A stretch of DNA of 64,000 bases from Druceiella hillmani (lineage: Eukaryota; Arthropoda; Insecta; Lepidoptera; Hepialidae): assembly GCA_039881145.1 (NCBI GenBank), contig JAYKKI010000062.1:1991501-2055500 (forward strand). The letters run 5' to 3'. Each line of letters begins with the position of its first letter. Positions within the stretch are counted from its first letter, which is position 1. Below, piece by piece: positions 25,737-36,863 of the stretch. The notes under the pieces were generated by a model. It did not search any database. It saw only the letters and a program-made list of their open reading frames with translations, and was not told where the DNA came from. Position numbers and translations under genes: made by a program.

Positions 25737-28700
25737 TAGCCATGCACTCTTAGGTAAATTTAAACATTTAAAAATAAATAGTAATTTAAACAAATTACAT
25801 ACAAAAATTAGTTTTATTTTACTGCATAAATTCATTGCCGAAAGTAATTGCCGTAGTTTTGAAGTAAATTATTAGTAACGCTTTTTCTTTCGCCATTATA
25901 TTTTATAGTTTCATATTTAAGGAGGAGGCGGCTTCTTGTCTGTAAATATTTTCAGCAATAATTTTTATAACTACCTTAAACTTTAATACAAAAAAAGTTT
26001 TACTATCCCTGGAACTGTGGTCTTTAACTCTGTGATATCTCACACAACACACGAGACAACTATTTTTTTGAATGAAATGAAGCCCTGAATTTACTGCCTA
26101 TAAAATTATACAAATAAATATATTGCGATATGTTGAGGTTCATGCGTTTTATCACTACACAAAAATAAATCTTTAAAATCTTTTTCAATTATTTATATTT
26201 TACATCGTATTTTATATTTATCATATTATATTTTCGGTTACGTAATTGTGAATTATGAGATGGTCCTCCATAATTAAATTTAAATTCCGCACGGATTTTA
26301 CTATTTTGAATACTTTTAGATCATAAATGCGCAACCAGAAGGACATAACTGGGAACACATCAGTATCTCACGTTTACTCATATAATAAAAACAAATTTTT
26401 AAAAAAATTAGACAGATTCCTATACTACTTAAAATAATGTAAAATATAAAAAAAATAATATTAACTAAAATGGAAGAAACAAAAATTAATATAATATGCA
26501 GAAAATCAATTCAAATCCACAATATGTACCAACCTAAATAGGTTTGTTAACAATTTTCTTGCCAGCCAAGGCAAATTTTCTATTTTGTACATACAAAAAC
26601 TAGTAATATTAGTTAATCCTATTAAAAACTCGATAGTCTCAGTTATATCATGTCAAGCATTGAATAATTATAATAATACCTTAAGTAAAAGAAAATAAGC
26701 CAATAAAATTTTTTTTATTTATTTATCAGTTCCTGATAAATACATGGATTAATATAAAAACATACATACACAATTACACGTATGATATTTTGTGCATGAT
26801 TGCAAAAATTTGTATAAACCTTTTCCAAATATAAAACAATGCTTAGTCAAGATCAGAGCAAAAAATATCGACATATAGAAAGAAAGAAAAAAAATTCATT
26901 TTGTATTGGTTTGAAACATATTCAGAAAAACAATTATTAATTTCAGAAATCACGTTGTGACCTTCTATATATAATGAAAAGTTGATCTTCACTAAGGTGG
27001 AGACTGATCTTGTTGTTTGTTTATTTTTTTGTAACAGAAAAAAACATACCATAAATCCTTTGAGCTAGAACAAAAAAATTATAAAATATTTAAGAGAAAA
27101 ATATTGAATGGTCAGTAAATTCTGGAGGCGGAGTGGAGTTATCATGTATCGTACCTACCACTAAATTAAAATAAAATAGACATAATAATATTGATATACT
27201 TAAGCAAATAGATTTTACTTTCGGTTCCACTTCAATAGGGAAGTGAAATTTAAAATTGTGATATGTAGTCTTAAATGTGCTAATATATATCAAAAAACAA
27301 TAGAGTTATATATAATTTTTAGTTGCTAATTTGGAAATTTGGAGTCATTAAATATTTTCAGGGATTGAGTGGAAAGGTCCTACTTATTCTAAACGTTGGT
27401 ATATATGCTTATGGCTTATCTTTTTTTTATTACATCCTAATTAAAGTCAATCATTATATTCTAATTTTACGTCTTTTTTTAAGTACAATGTGTATTATTA
27501 ACAAAAGATGTTCGAATATTAATTTTATATTGTAACATCGGTTACAATCTACGAAACAAAAAAATTTTCAAAGCATATTTTTAAGGCTGACTGAAAGAAA
27601 TTTGATCATGTAGCAAAAAGTCCGCCTTCAAATCGGTAAATATATAAATATTATTGCTTCTGAATAGAAAATGATTCAGTCGTTCGCGTCAATTAGTCAC
27701 ATAGTTACTAAGCCTACATCATACGATGATTTTCCTTGTTCCAAGTCGCTTCCTTAGACGCTCGCAATGGTAATGACAATATTGTAAGTAATCGCTCAGA
27801 AACATTACTTTACTGTATTTTTGATGCTGGTAATAAGCCAGGATGTCGAAGTGTTGTTTTTATACGTGTTTCTATTCTTGGGAGATGAATCAAATAAGAA
27901 AAAAATATAGAGTAATTCCAGAGTTTAGTAAATTAAAATATGCCAAGATCTGGAATTAATGTAATGTGATTTCTGTGTGAAATTTATATAATGTGATTTC
28001 GAGACTAAAAATAGGTATCAAATAAACAAATTATGGTTTATTTGGTTCTTATTGTATCACATTTAATTAATTTTACTCTATAAAACATATGGTTTAGTAA
28101 AGAAAATTGTAAAAGTTTTTTGTGAAAATCATCTGACCACACAAGGTACGGTGGATATTGTTGTTTTATGAGGTTAGCGATACCTAAAATACGGCTATTT
28201 TATTTGAAAAACTGTTATTGTAAACGTTATCTACTAGTCAATACACGAAATTTATTTCTAATGAGAATCTTCATTTATTCCATTATTTTAAAGTTTATGG
28301 GATAATATTATTTTTGCAAATGACAAAATAACTAAAAAATCGAAATTCTTAAATTCCCACAAATCAAGGTGGTTTAGTTTTCAGCTTTTATTTTTTTTAT
28401 ATTTTGAATGTAAATTGTTTTTCTTTGGAGTGAACCATATCTAAAAAATTACTGTTTTAGTTGACAAAATTTTTACTCTAACATTATTTACTAGTTATAC
28501 ACACATTTAATCTATAATCAAAAATTTTCGTTATTCTATTATTCTAAAATTTATAGGAAATTATTTACTTTTTCTATGAAGAAAATGAAAAAAAAATAAT
28601 AAATACAAATCCTCAAAATTCATGGAGAATATGATTTGTAGTTTAACAAAATATGGTTATTTTTATTTTTTATATTCCAAATTTGTTGGCTCGGAACACC

Positions 28701-29486
28701 TTGAGATAACGCTATTTTGAACTTTCAACTATTATTTTTAAAAATCTTTAATCTAAATATTCTTTTAAGATTCTACAAAAATATTACACAATCCAACTGA
28801 CGGCATAACTTCGCGGCGATTAAGTTATATCAGTCAATCGATAGTTGAAACAATTCTATAGGTTAAAATATGAATTTTTTACACTAAGTAATATATCAAC
28901 CATAAAACAATATTTGAGCCCTTAGTGCGGCAATGCGCAGGTCAATTCTTGCAACATCGGCCACATGCACACTTTGCTCCATTCACCGAAACATTTCGAC
29001 TCCAAGTTTTGACATCTCTTTACATCTAAGTTATAATTGAAAGCTAATATATATTAAAATAAATAAAATATTTTCCCGGTGTATTAAAGTTGACAATATG
29101 TATAGAACTCTTAGTTTTATCCATGCATTCCTAATTATATGCAGATAGCCATCTGTTGCTTACTCATTGGTAGATCCTCCAAACCTATCCATCGAATTTA
29201 GCTGGAACCTTGAAATTCGGAACTTACATAGTTAAGTATAATTATATAAAAGGGAAATAAAAGTTGTAAAATTTGTGAAAAGAATTGGGAATAGCATTAT
29301 GTTTCCTGTCACTTAAAAATTTTTTTTTGGAAGCACATATATATTTTTATTTCAATTCCTTTTAAAGTAATTGGAAAGAAGAGTGTTTGTTAATGTACAT
29401 ACTCTAATATTGAAAATAACTCGTGCAATCATAATCTTTGAAACTTTTACCTATCTGTTTCTTATTTCTCTAGGAACATTGTATAC
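25737..29486. other. Long AT-rich spacer, nothing recognised
   Basis: No gene is recognised. The frames at 26843-27052, 27090-27293 and 27323-27535 are short and motif-free. Small less AT-rich patches (about 27700-27780 and 28920-29010) hold no open frame. Confidence 0.4.
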
Positions 29487-29543
29487 ATAGCATCGTGATA
29501 CTTTAAGAGGATTCTGTTTCTTCTTAAAGTATCATGATGCTAT
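29487..29543. repeat. 22-bp inverted repeat
   Basis: The arms at 29487-29508 (ATAGCATCGTGATACTTTAA core) and 29522-29543 pair with one mismatch around a 13-bp loop. No flanking target duplication or coding context makes it a transposon end. Confidence 0.85.
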
Positions 29544-29585
29544 CATGCAGTGCACTTGCACACGATGGACTGGCTGTAGAACCTG

Positions 29586-30040
29586 TTGAGGTTCTCGTTG
29601 TCATTTGCTAAAAATATAAAATTATGTGAATTCAGTACACAGAGGATTCAACATTTTAATCCAATAGGTTCACAAACTTGTCTACGCCATCTTCCTCTAT
29701 ATTTTGCCTTTAGAAATCAGCCACGAACGAAACAGATTCACGCTTTTGAGATGATTTATCATCGGCAATAGAGAATGCTGACAATTTTGAGAAACTCATG
29801 GCGACTGTTAAAATATTCAGTAAAATCTAAAGATATAAAGCTCCAAAGGATAGCCAAAGTAGGTGGTAGGAAAACTAAAGTTCTTCATCTACTACATACA
29901 TAACTTTCCACCAGACAGAAGAGTGAAGCTGGTCGATAGAAATAGTCGACAGATTTCCTCGATGGAGTCACGATTCTCAATAATGAGGATTGGTCTCTCA
30001 CTGCCCTGAAGAAAGGGCTCAATATAAATGTTCATTTTAT
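29586..30040 (+). other. Possible decayed non-LTR retrotransposon 3' part
   Basis: A 61-codon frame (29586-29771) is followed, after a stop and with the frame changing, by basic stretches such as RNSWRLLKYSVK and then LDGVTILNNEDWSLTAL at about 29957-30010. That last piece weakly recalls the DGV...L...NW...AL region near the C-terminus of some insect LINE reverse-transcriptase proteins. The match is short, needs stops and shifts, and may be chance. Confidence 0.15.
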
Positions 30041-30547
30041 TTAACTTTCACAGAGTGAATAGTGTGGCAATGATATAATACAATTCTCGATCACGTATGC
30101 AAATTTAACTAAAATATAGCACATTAATTTTATTAGCATTAAATTTCTGTAAAAGCCTTATTATGAGGGTAGGCCTGTAGGTTGTAATTTAAATAAAATC
30201 ATCTAATTATATTAGTGCAATTATTTGTATAAGAGGTTGTGCAATTATTAGATTTTTATTAAAAAAATAGGCAACCGAAGGCGAATAAAGGACGATTTAA
30301 TTTTGCCAGTAATATGTGTGATTTATTTAATCACTTTCGTAAGATTAGTCCGAGATAATAATATAAAATACCAAAAAAAAATTATCCCATTTAGTTTGTT
30401 AAATTGTTATCAGCATTTCTTTCATTATTATTTCATTGGCAAATATGCTTGAAATTGTCAGTGTTTATTTTGACCGATACAAAACTGCATAATACTAAAA
30501 CGTGGTTTGACTACTATTTTGTATGCATATATTCAAGTAAGTTTAAG

Positions 30548-30770
30548 TTAAATTAACATGATTTTCATTTTTGAAGTGACAACTTCTTTAGGTGCACCTG
30601 CGCACTTTGCGCACCAGCCCACTTTTTCTGAGCAATGAAGTAACTGAGCCGGAACGGTCGGGTCCGTGACGCTTATAGCCTTTAGATTCGGGTCGGTAAC
30701 GTTGAATCTTGTAAACGCGGTTCCTTTCGGCATCGACTACTTTTTAAGCCCATCTAGCGCACTATTTTAA
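30548..30770 (-). other. GC-rich patch with a short unrecognised frame
   Basis: About 30590-30730 is near 50% GC, far above its surroundings, and rich in CpG (CTGCGCACTTTGCGCACC, GGTCGGGTCCGTGACG). On the minus strand a 61-codon frame (30548-30733) starts MPKGTAFTRFNVTDPN, contains a small internal repeat (VTDPNLKAI then VTDPTVPAQ) and a CAKC pair. I recognise no family. The base composition suggests an inserted foreign or once-coding piece, such as a retrogene or transposon scrap. Confidence 0.3.
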
Positions 30771-31136
30771 AATATTAAGTAAACTTCTTTTTAAGTAGCA
30801 TTATGCACATTTTTTTGGAAATATTTTATTTAGGCGCACCATACACACTTTTAACAGATGTTTAATTAAATTTGAGTCTGTAGAATGATGAGCATTCATA
30901 ACAAATTCCAGTTTCCATAAACCTGTTATTTCATCCCTACGAGTAAACATGGTTCTCCTTGGCATTGACCAAACGAGTTCAGTGTCTAACAGGGAGTGCA
31001 TTGTTTCAAGAATTACTTTATAATACGAGGAGCCTATTTTTTTCTTATGTATCTGAGATATAAAGACGCGTTTTTTTATATTTTAAAATAATAATCTCAT
31101 AAGCAATATCCGTCATACAAAATCAATGTAATCATT
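30771..31136 (-). other. Short unrecognised frame next to the GC-rich patch
   Basis: The minus-strand frame at 30801-31001 (66 codons, starting MHSLLDTELVWSMPRR) has mixed, protein-like composition but no motif I know. It could be another scrap of whatever left the GC-rich patch at 30548-30770. Confidence 0.2.
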
Positions 31137-31157
31137 ATATATATATATATATATATG

Positions 31158-31208
<51 letters not shown>

Positions 31209-31210
31209 CA
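31137..31210. repeat. (TA)n microsatellite
   Basis: TA repeat with a GTATTA interruption. Confidence 0.96.
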
Positions 31211-33475
31211 TACACATAAATATATCCTGTACCTAAATAAAATAAATAAATATTGCAAAATATAGGAGCAATGTGCCTGTGAGATATAAAGACACGTTAG
31301 GCAACATTCATGTAACAATAATATGTAAATGTATAGACATAATGAAAAATTTAATTAATATTTTTAACAGTTCAGTAGAAATACATATTATGTACCCTCA
31401 ATTAATAATGAACCAGTCTACTCCGAATTAACAGAATGTGTTTGTACATTTCGGGAACGGATAAAAGTTTAACTAGTGCATATAACTTTCATGGAAACTT
31501 GAAACATTACATATGTGCTACATACTTAATGTTATATGTATACATATTCATGTAGTCACAAAATGTCAAAAATTTATTAGATACGGATAACAAGGTCTTA
31601 TATTTCCCTTTAACAATAGGAAAATAGATTTCTTGAAATAAATTATTATCAAAGAAAGGAAAACGAATGTGTCCAGAATAAAATCGGTAGGAAACGGAAC
31701 AGAGAACTGACCATATCGTACGTTGAAGGAAAATTTTATAACACGTTCAATCATCAGTCAATGCTCGATTTGGCATGGGCTTCAAAGGATCGCGTTGGGC
31801 TAAAACTTTCTTTACGCTAACGACGTGTATAACACGCCAATGGCATGGGTGCTTTGAATGCAGTTGGTTTTAAAACCTTACTCATAAATTTTTCTTTATT
31901 TCTTTCAGGCTGCCCACCTACACAGTATTATACTATTAGAATTGTTTTTAACTCAAGGTCGGTATCACTTGTTATAGAACGGTAAGGAGGTAACAGAGCT
32001 TCAAGCCGCGGTATACTAATAAAACTATGCTAATGTTTAAATTGTGTTAGATATAAATGGGGCCATTCATTAATTATGATTAAAGGAACTCTGATTTTTC
32101 TGCCAGTTCATGTTGAGATCTCTATCGCCTGAATTGAATATGATTAATTATGTGTAGAACTAAAAGTCGAAATATAATAAACCAAATATTAAGAGAGCCG
32201 TTGCCAAAATTTCGAATTTCAAAAGATAATACTACAAACCTTTGTAGGAGCGCTAGTTAGTTCTCTTCGCTCATCCTTATCTAATAATTAAAGTTATTAC
32301 GAAGATTGAAGAAATTTCGTAAAGACCAACGAAGACAGAAAGTTGTTAGCCAACATAATACAATTTGAAGTAATACCATTTTTTTAATGAACACGACATG
32401 TGGCTTGAAGTTTGAGCTAGCTCAAGATGATATAACTTATAATTGTAAATGCACCCTATTATGAAAAAGTGTACTTTAAAAATGTTGACACTAAAAAATA
32501 TAGTCATACAAGAATTTTGGGAAAATTTATTGTCAAGATTGTAGTTAAAATAGGTTTATGTTTATATTTTCGAGTAGGATAATATGATAATTGACGGCAG
32601 TTTCGATTCGTTGTTCCTGTAATTATTTGTTTTGCATATATTGTTTGTAAGCTAGAACGATTATAGACGTAGTAATTTAGTAGGCATCCAACCCAATCAA
32701 TCCAACTCACACAAACATAGTTTTTTTTTAATGGATAAATACTTATTCTCCATACCATAAAAAAGGGATTTGCGAAATAATTTTAAAATTATGCTGAATA
32801 AGTGGAAAAAGTAATAAGAACCTAAACAGGAATCTAGGTTAAGGTTGCAAAATCGGGAAAAAAACAAAACGCGCAACAAAAGAAGGAAGTGACAATGTTT
32901 CCTTGGAAATAGAAAGATCGAGTGTTAAAAATCAATGATTTAAATATTTTATCAACTTCGAAATGACCATATGGCTTGGTATCATTCCATTGACTCTCAC
33001 CAGTGGTTCTAGATGCAATGAAACTTTCCGACCGTACAACCGTTTTTTAAAAACAAACCTAAGATTCCCATAGTTTTAATAATCACGAATGACGATATCA
33101 TTTAATGTTTATTTTTCGTTTTGTTGGTGATTAATTATTAAACACTTATTGTTTAATTTTTCACCAAATGTCTAATTTTAAATATTTCAGTCCGAGTTCA
33201 TTCATATAAATGTATAATTATAAAGATTACAAAACAACCTGCTTTTTGGGCACATTTTTATATTTTCCAAGTGATAATTGGATTTATTGTCATAGTTACG
33301 TATATTGATAATCAATATATTATATTTGCTGTAGGTTCTCACGGATATACAATTTAAATTATAAGTACATTTAAAAATAAAATAAGTGTAAAATCAACAA
33401 GGATTTTTTAATTACAAATGTTAAATATAGCTTTATTATAGCTGTTATTTAAATATAATTTAAACGCTGTTATTT
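31211..33475. other. AT-rich spacer, nothing recognised
   Basis: No gene is seen. The frames at 31566-31754, 32504-32758 and 32697-32879 have no motif. A less AT-rich patch at about 31760-31870 (GGATCGCGTTGGGC, ACGCTAACGACGTG) holds no long frame. Weak similarity of 33260-33475 to 3160-3400 suggests that the left part of the diverged repeat lies here. Confidence 0.4.
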
Positions 33476-33584
33476 AAATATATATTCTGCACATTCTGTG
33501 AGTAAAAATAAAAGTCGATGTTCTGAACATAAACTGATTTTATCAGTTTTTTGGACTTTAGCAATCTTACGGTTTTGGACTAGC

Positions 33585-33679
33585 AGTTTTACAGATGTGT
33601 GTAAAATTAAATCAATGTTAGAATATATGCTAAAATTATATTCTAACATTGATTTAATTGTACACACATCTGTAAAACT
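33585..33679. repeat. 43-bp inverted repeat with 9-bp loop
   Basis: The arms 33585-33627 (starting AGTTTTACAGATGTGTGTA) and 33637-33679 are complementary with one mismatch. This is among the longest snap-back sequences in the window. It interrupts repeat block X, whose other copy at about 3500-3600 lacks it, so it arose or was inserted after the copies separated. The two opposing frames here (33470-33667 and 33498-33686) are artefacts of the symmetry. Confidence 0.9.
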
Positions 33680-33967
33680 AACCTAGTAAAACTTAGTAAA
33701 TTCCATATAACTCAAACGATTTAAATCTCGCAAGTTAACATTACAAATACTCAGGATGCAAATAAAGTGAAGACTAACTTTTGGTATTGTAAAACTATTT
33801 ACAGTAAAGTCAATATACATGGTGTTAATAATGTTAGAGAATTAAAAAATAGTTAAACTCGTGACAAAATTTTATTAATTTTCTTAAGGTTTATGGTAAG
33901 TTTCAATAAATTATGTCTAAAGATATAAAATTTTTATTTATGATGGTATAATATAGATTCAATTATT

Positions 33968-34045
<78 letters not shown>

Positions 34046-34049
34046 TGTA
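33968..34049. repeat. (TA)n microsatellite
   Basis: TA repeat with two ACATAT interruptions, inside repeat block X copy B. Confidence 0.96.
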
Positions 34050-34623
34050 TACACTCGAAGATGGTAAATATACGCTGTATACAACATTAGCAATTTTCAG
34101 TTTCCTAGCAACTAGAATTTTTATAATTTCGTCACATCCGTCTATTTATTACGAGCTTGTATCTTTATCTCTTCCCAGTCATTTACGATGGAAATTTGCG
34201 GGTATATTATTTGTGTTAACTTATAGATATGTGCAAAACGAATTGCACACTACAAAATATTTTTTATTTATTCACAAAGTCAAATGAGTTTGTAACTAAA
34301 TTACTCTAAGTTACTCTTTCCTGGAAACATTGATTTCATAGCTGGTAGATAAATAGTTAACAAATATATTGCTTGTGGAAGAATGTATTGTTTCATTACA
34401 CTCCATGAATCAGAGCGTGTTCAAAAATAGAATTTGTTGCCATCACGCAAATAATACGCACAAAAGCATGTCACTTATTGAGTTGACCGCTTAGTTAAGT
34501 TGCTCTCCACTCCCACTCCCTATAATAATTTCAATACAGTCATTTGTTAATATTGACTACAGGAATATCTACAAGTTGATTTTCTTTATTACTTTTTAAA
34601 ATTTTATTTTGTTTATTACTTTT

Positions 34624-34669
34624 TAAAACTTGGAATTTGGAATTATTACTGTTCCCAATTCCAAGTTTT
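34624..34669. repeat. Small inverted repeat
   Basis: AAAACTTGGAATT and AATTCCAAGTTTT are perfect 13-bp complements about 20 bp apart, in the gap between blocks X and Y of copy B. A direct repeat, TTATTACTTTTTAAAA, lies just upstream. Confidence 0.7.
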
Positions 34670-35410
34670 TACGTTAAGGGATATTTGAAAAAGCGGCTGT
34701 GAATGATTAACAGACACGTGGGTCATAAGATAAACGGAAACTTGAGTGATCGTATCAATATTTCGTCTTTTGTTTTGAGGTATATTTTCTTATAATAGAA
34801 ATAAATTTACTATTAAAAAACTAATACCACCTATTTTATATTGTTCCCATCACGGTTTATAAAAAAAATACCTCGTAGAAATTTTTAACGCTTTTTTTGA
34901 TGTGATAAATTTTGTAATATTTATTTCGACTGGAAATAACTATATATTTGAAAATAGCCTTAAGGATACAGTAGCTATATAGTTCAATGTTGCAATTAAC
35001 CCTCTACGTAGACCAACAAGCACAATCTGTGAACGGATTTATCTGCATAAAATGTATTTCTATAACATCAAAACGCCTTCCAGATAATAAGCTTAATATT
35101 TTCAAAAACTTCACTGTCAAATTCGAGAGATGCTTAATTTAAAATAAAATACACTCGAAAAAAAGTTAGGTAATGTGATCATCATTTCTTGGGAGCTATG
35201 ATAGGCATGAAGGGTGGTGTCTGCCGCTATTTGAGGTCTTGGCGAACGTGGCTGTGAAAATTGAACAAAATAAAATAGTTTGACTGTAGTATAGATGTAA
35301 AATTGACTCGGAAATTAAGCTGGATATATAGACGTTATTAAAATGCTACTTTGAATTTATATACAAACTGTGGTGATAAAGCGGAAATTCGTAAATAATA
35401 AATGAAAAAA

Positions 35411-36029
35411 ACGAAAGATAGAAAAGGGAAGGAAAGTGACGCTGGCGAAGATAGGAGTTGAAATGTTTTAATCACCTACAGGTGACTTTTGACCTTTATT
35501 CCATTTTATTTTATTCATTAGTTTTATACTTTAAAGAATACAATGTTTTGGAGGAAAATCAGTATCTTTATTGCCACTGTAACACTAATAAATTACACCA
35601 AAGATTCCGCACGCCGCAATATATCACGTCGCTCGTATTTTTAGAATTCCGTATTGAAACAAGCCAAATAGTAAAAGCCGCCTAGAAATCATTTCCAGGA
35701 AACGAGCCAATATTTGTTCTCCAGAAAACAAGGTAAATAGAAAAAGCCACATCAAAATCATTTTAGTTTTTGTCTAGATTAGCGCAATTATACAGGTAGT
35801 CAAGCATAACAATATTCCCCTTCACATAATTTTCTACAATTATTCTCCGAATGGTAGAAGATTTTGCTTATTAAAAATAAGGTAATGTCCAAAAGGCTCT
35901 CATGGTGTAACCGTTACTGCTCTCTGCATACGCAATTTTGCTGTTGTAAATAAAAAAAAACAGTTGTAAATCAAAAGTTAACAAACGTGGTCCTTGTGGA
36001 AAAAGGTCCTCTTTCATTAGATCGCTGGC
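35411..36029. other. Spacer with a local duplication
   Basis: No gene is recognised. The 75-codon frame at 35458-35685 has mixed composition but no motif. AAATAG(T/A)AAAAGCC followed by AAATCATTT occurs twice, at about 35667-35697 and 35733-35764, which suggests a local tandem copy. Confidence 0.4.
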
Positions 36030-36075
36030 GACAAAGCATGTTGAAAAATAGAATTTGTTGCTGCCAAACAAGTGA
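36030..36075. repeat. Third partial copy of repeat block X end
   Basis: AGCATGTTGAAAAATAGAAT followed by TTGTTGCTGCC matches the X-end island at 34415-34450 (GTGTTCAAAAATAGAA then TTTGTTGCC) and, more weakly, 4665-4700. The rest of this copy is not recognisable by eye. Confidence 0.45.
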
Positions 36076-36788
36076 CGCGCTTGCAGAAATATCATCATAT
36101 ATATTAATACGCTAAGGTTAAGATGTTACACTCCCTTCTTAGAAAAAAACTCACAACTAATCCACATAAATTATATATCATTTTATAGATAATTGCCTGC
36201 TCTACCGGCATCCACAACTAAAAAATTTATTGTTGCTATTGTTTTTGCAAATTAATTAATTATTAAAATTATATACACAAAACAGCAATGCTGCCATCTA
36301 ACGGCTCAACGTCAATATGATTGACGGTCGGTAACATTTTTGTTTAATTTCAAATCCACTGACGTATAAATAAAGTGGCGCTTTAGCTCAATGCTTTTGA
36401 TACTTGGGCCTCTATATGTCAATTTTAGTAAAGTATTTGTTTGATCTGTGATCTGAGCTTCATAATGGATTAAATAATGTGAAGACTTTGCACGGGTCAC
36501 GCTAGTAATATATATTCCATTAGCAAATTAAAATACCACTACAATTTGTTTATCAATTAAGAGCAAAAGCAAAACTCTTATGCTCAAAATACGTGATTTG
36601 TTTACCTTCTCTTTTAAATTTAAAACAAGGGTACTTTTACTAAAATAGAGTCATTGAATTAATTGAACAAAATGTAAATAAGAAAACAAAAAATAAAAAA
36701 AACTAAAAATGAAAAATGTTGCGTCCAAAAAAAATTTCCGAATACTTGTTATTCGGAAATTTGATCGTACATTGGAAAAATATTTTTA
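36076..36788. other. Spacer, small hairpin only
   Basis: No gene is seen. A perfect 12-bp inverted repeat, AATTTCCGAATA / TATTCGGAAATT, lies at about 36732-36762. Confidence 0.4.
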
Positions 36789-36863
36789 ATTCATGGACTA
36801 ATATATAGACTTATCACCAAAGTACTTCGGATTCACGGACCAACATATAGACTTATCGCCAAA
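36789..36863 (+). repeat. 33-bp tandem duplication, two copies
   Basis: Copies at 36789-36821 and 36831-36863 differ at about four positions and share the core CATATAGACTTATC or TATATAGACTTATC. The period is 42 bp. A minus-strand frame across it therefore shows a repeated FGDKS(I)Y(C) motif, which is not evidence of a protein. Confidence 0.7.

Larger units (their letters stand above)
33476..35410. repeat. Diverged long repeat, blocks X then Y, copy B
   Basis: The first half (33476-34475) aligns to block X, copy A at 3420-4735; the second half (34819-35405) aligns to block Y, copy A at 61-719. All are in the same orientation. The matching islands are given under the A copies. Here the two blocks are about 340 bp apart in the order X-Y, whereas in copy A they occur as Y then X, about 2.7 kb apart. 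That order fits two or more head-to-tail units or separate insertions of one long element. Nested in it are an inverted repeat (33585-33679) and a TA microsatellite (33968-34049). The frames inside encode nothing recognisable. Confidence 0.5.

Noticed and set aside
25566..25875. Opposing frames of 89 and 67 codons
   Set aside because: Both cross the TA repeat at 25666-25736, and the remainder has no motif.
33470..33686. Two opposing frames with near-identical peptides
   Set aside because: They mirror each other because of the 43-bp inverted repeat.
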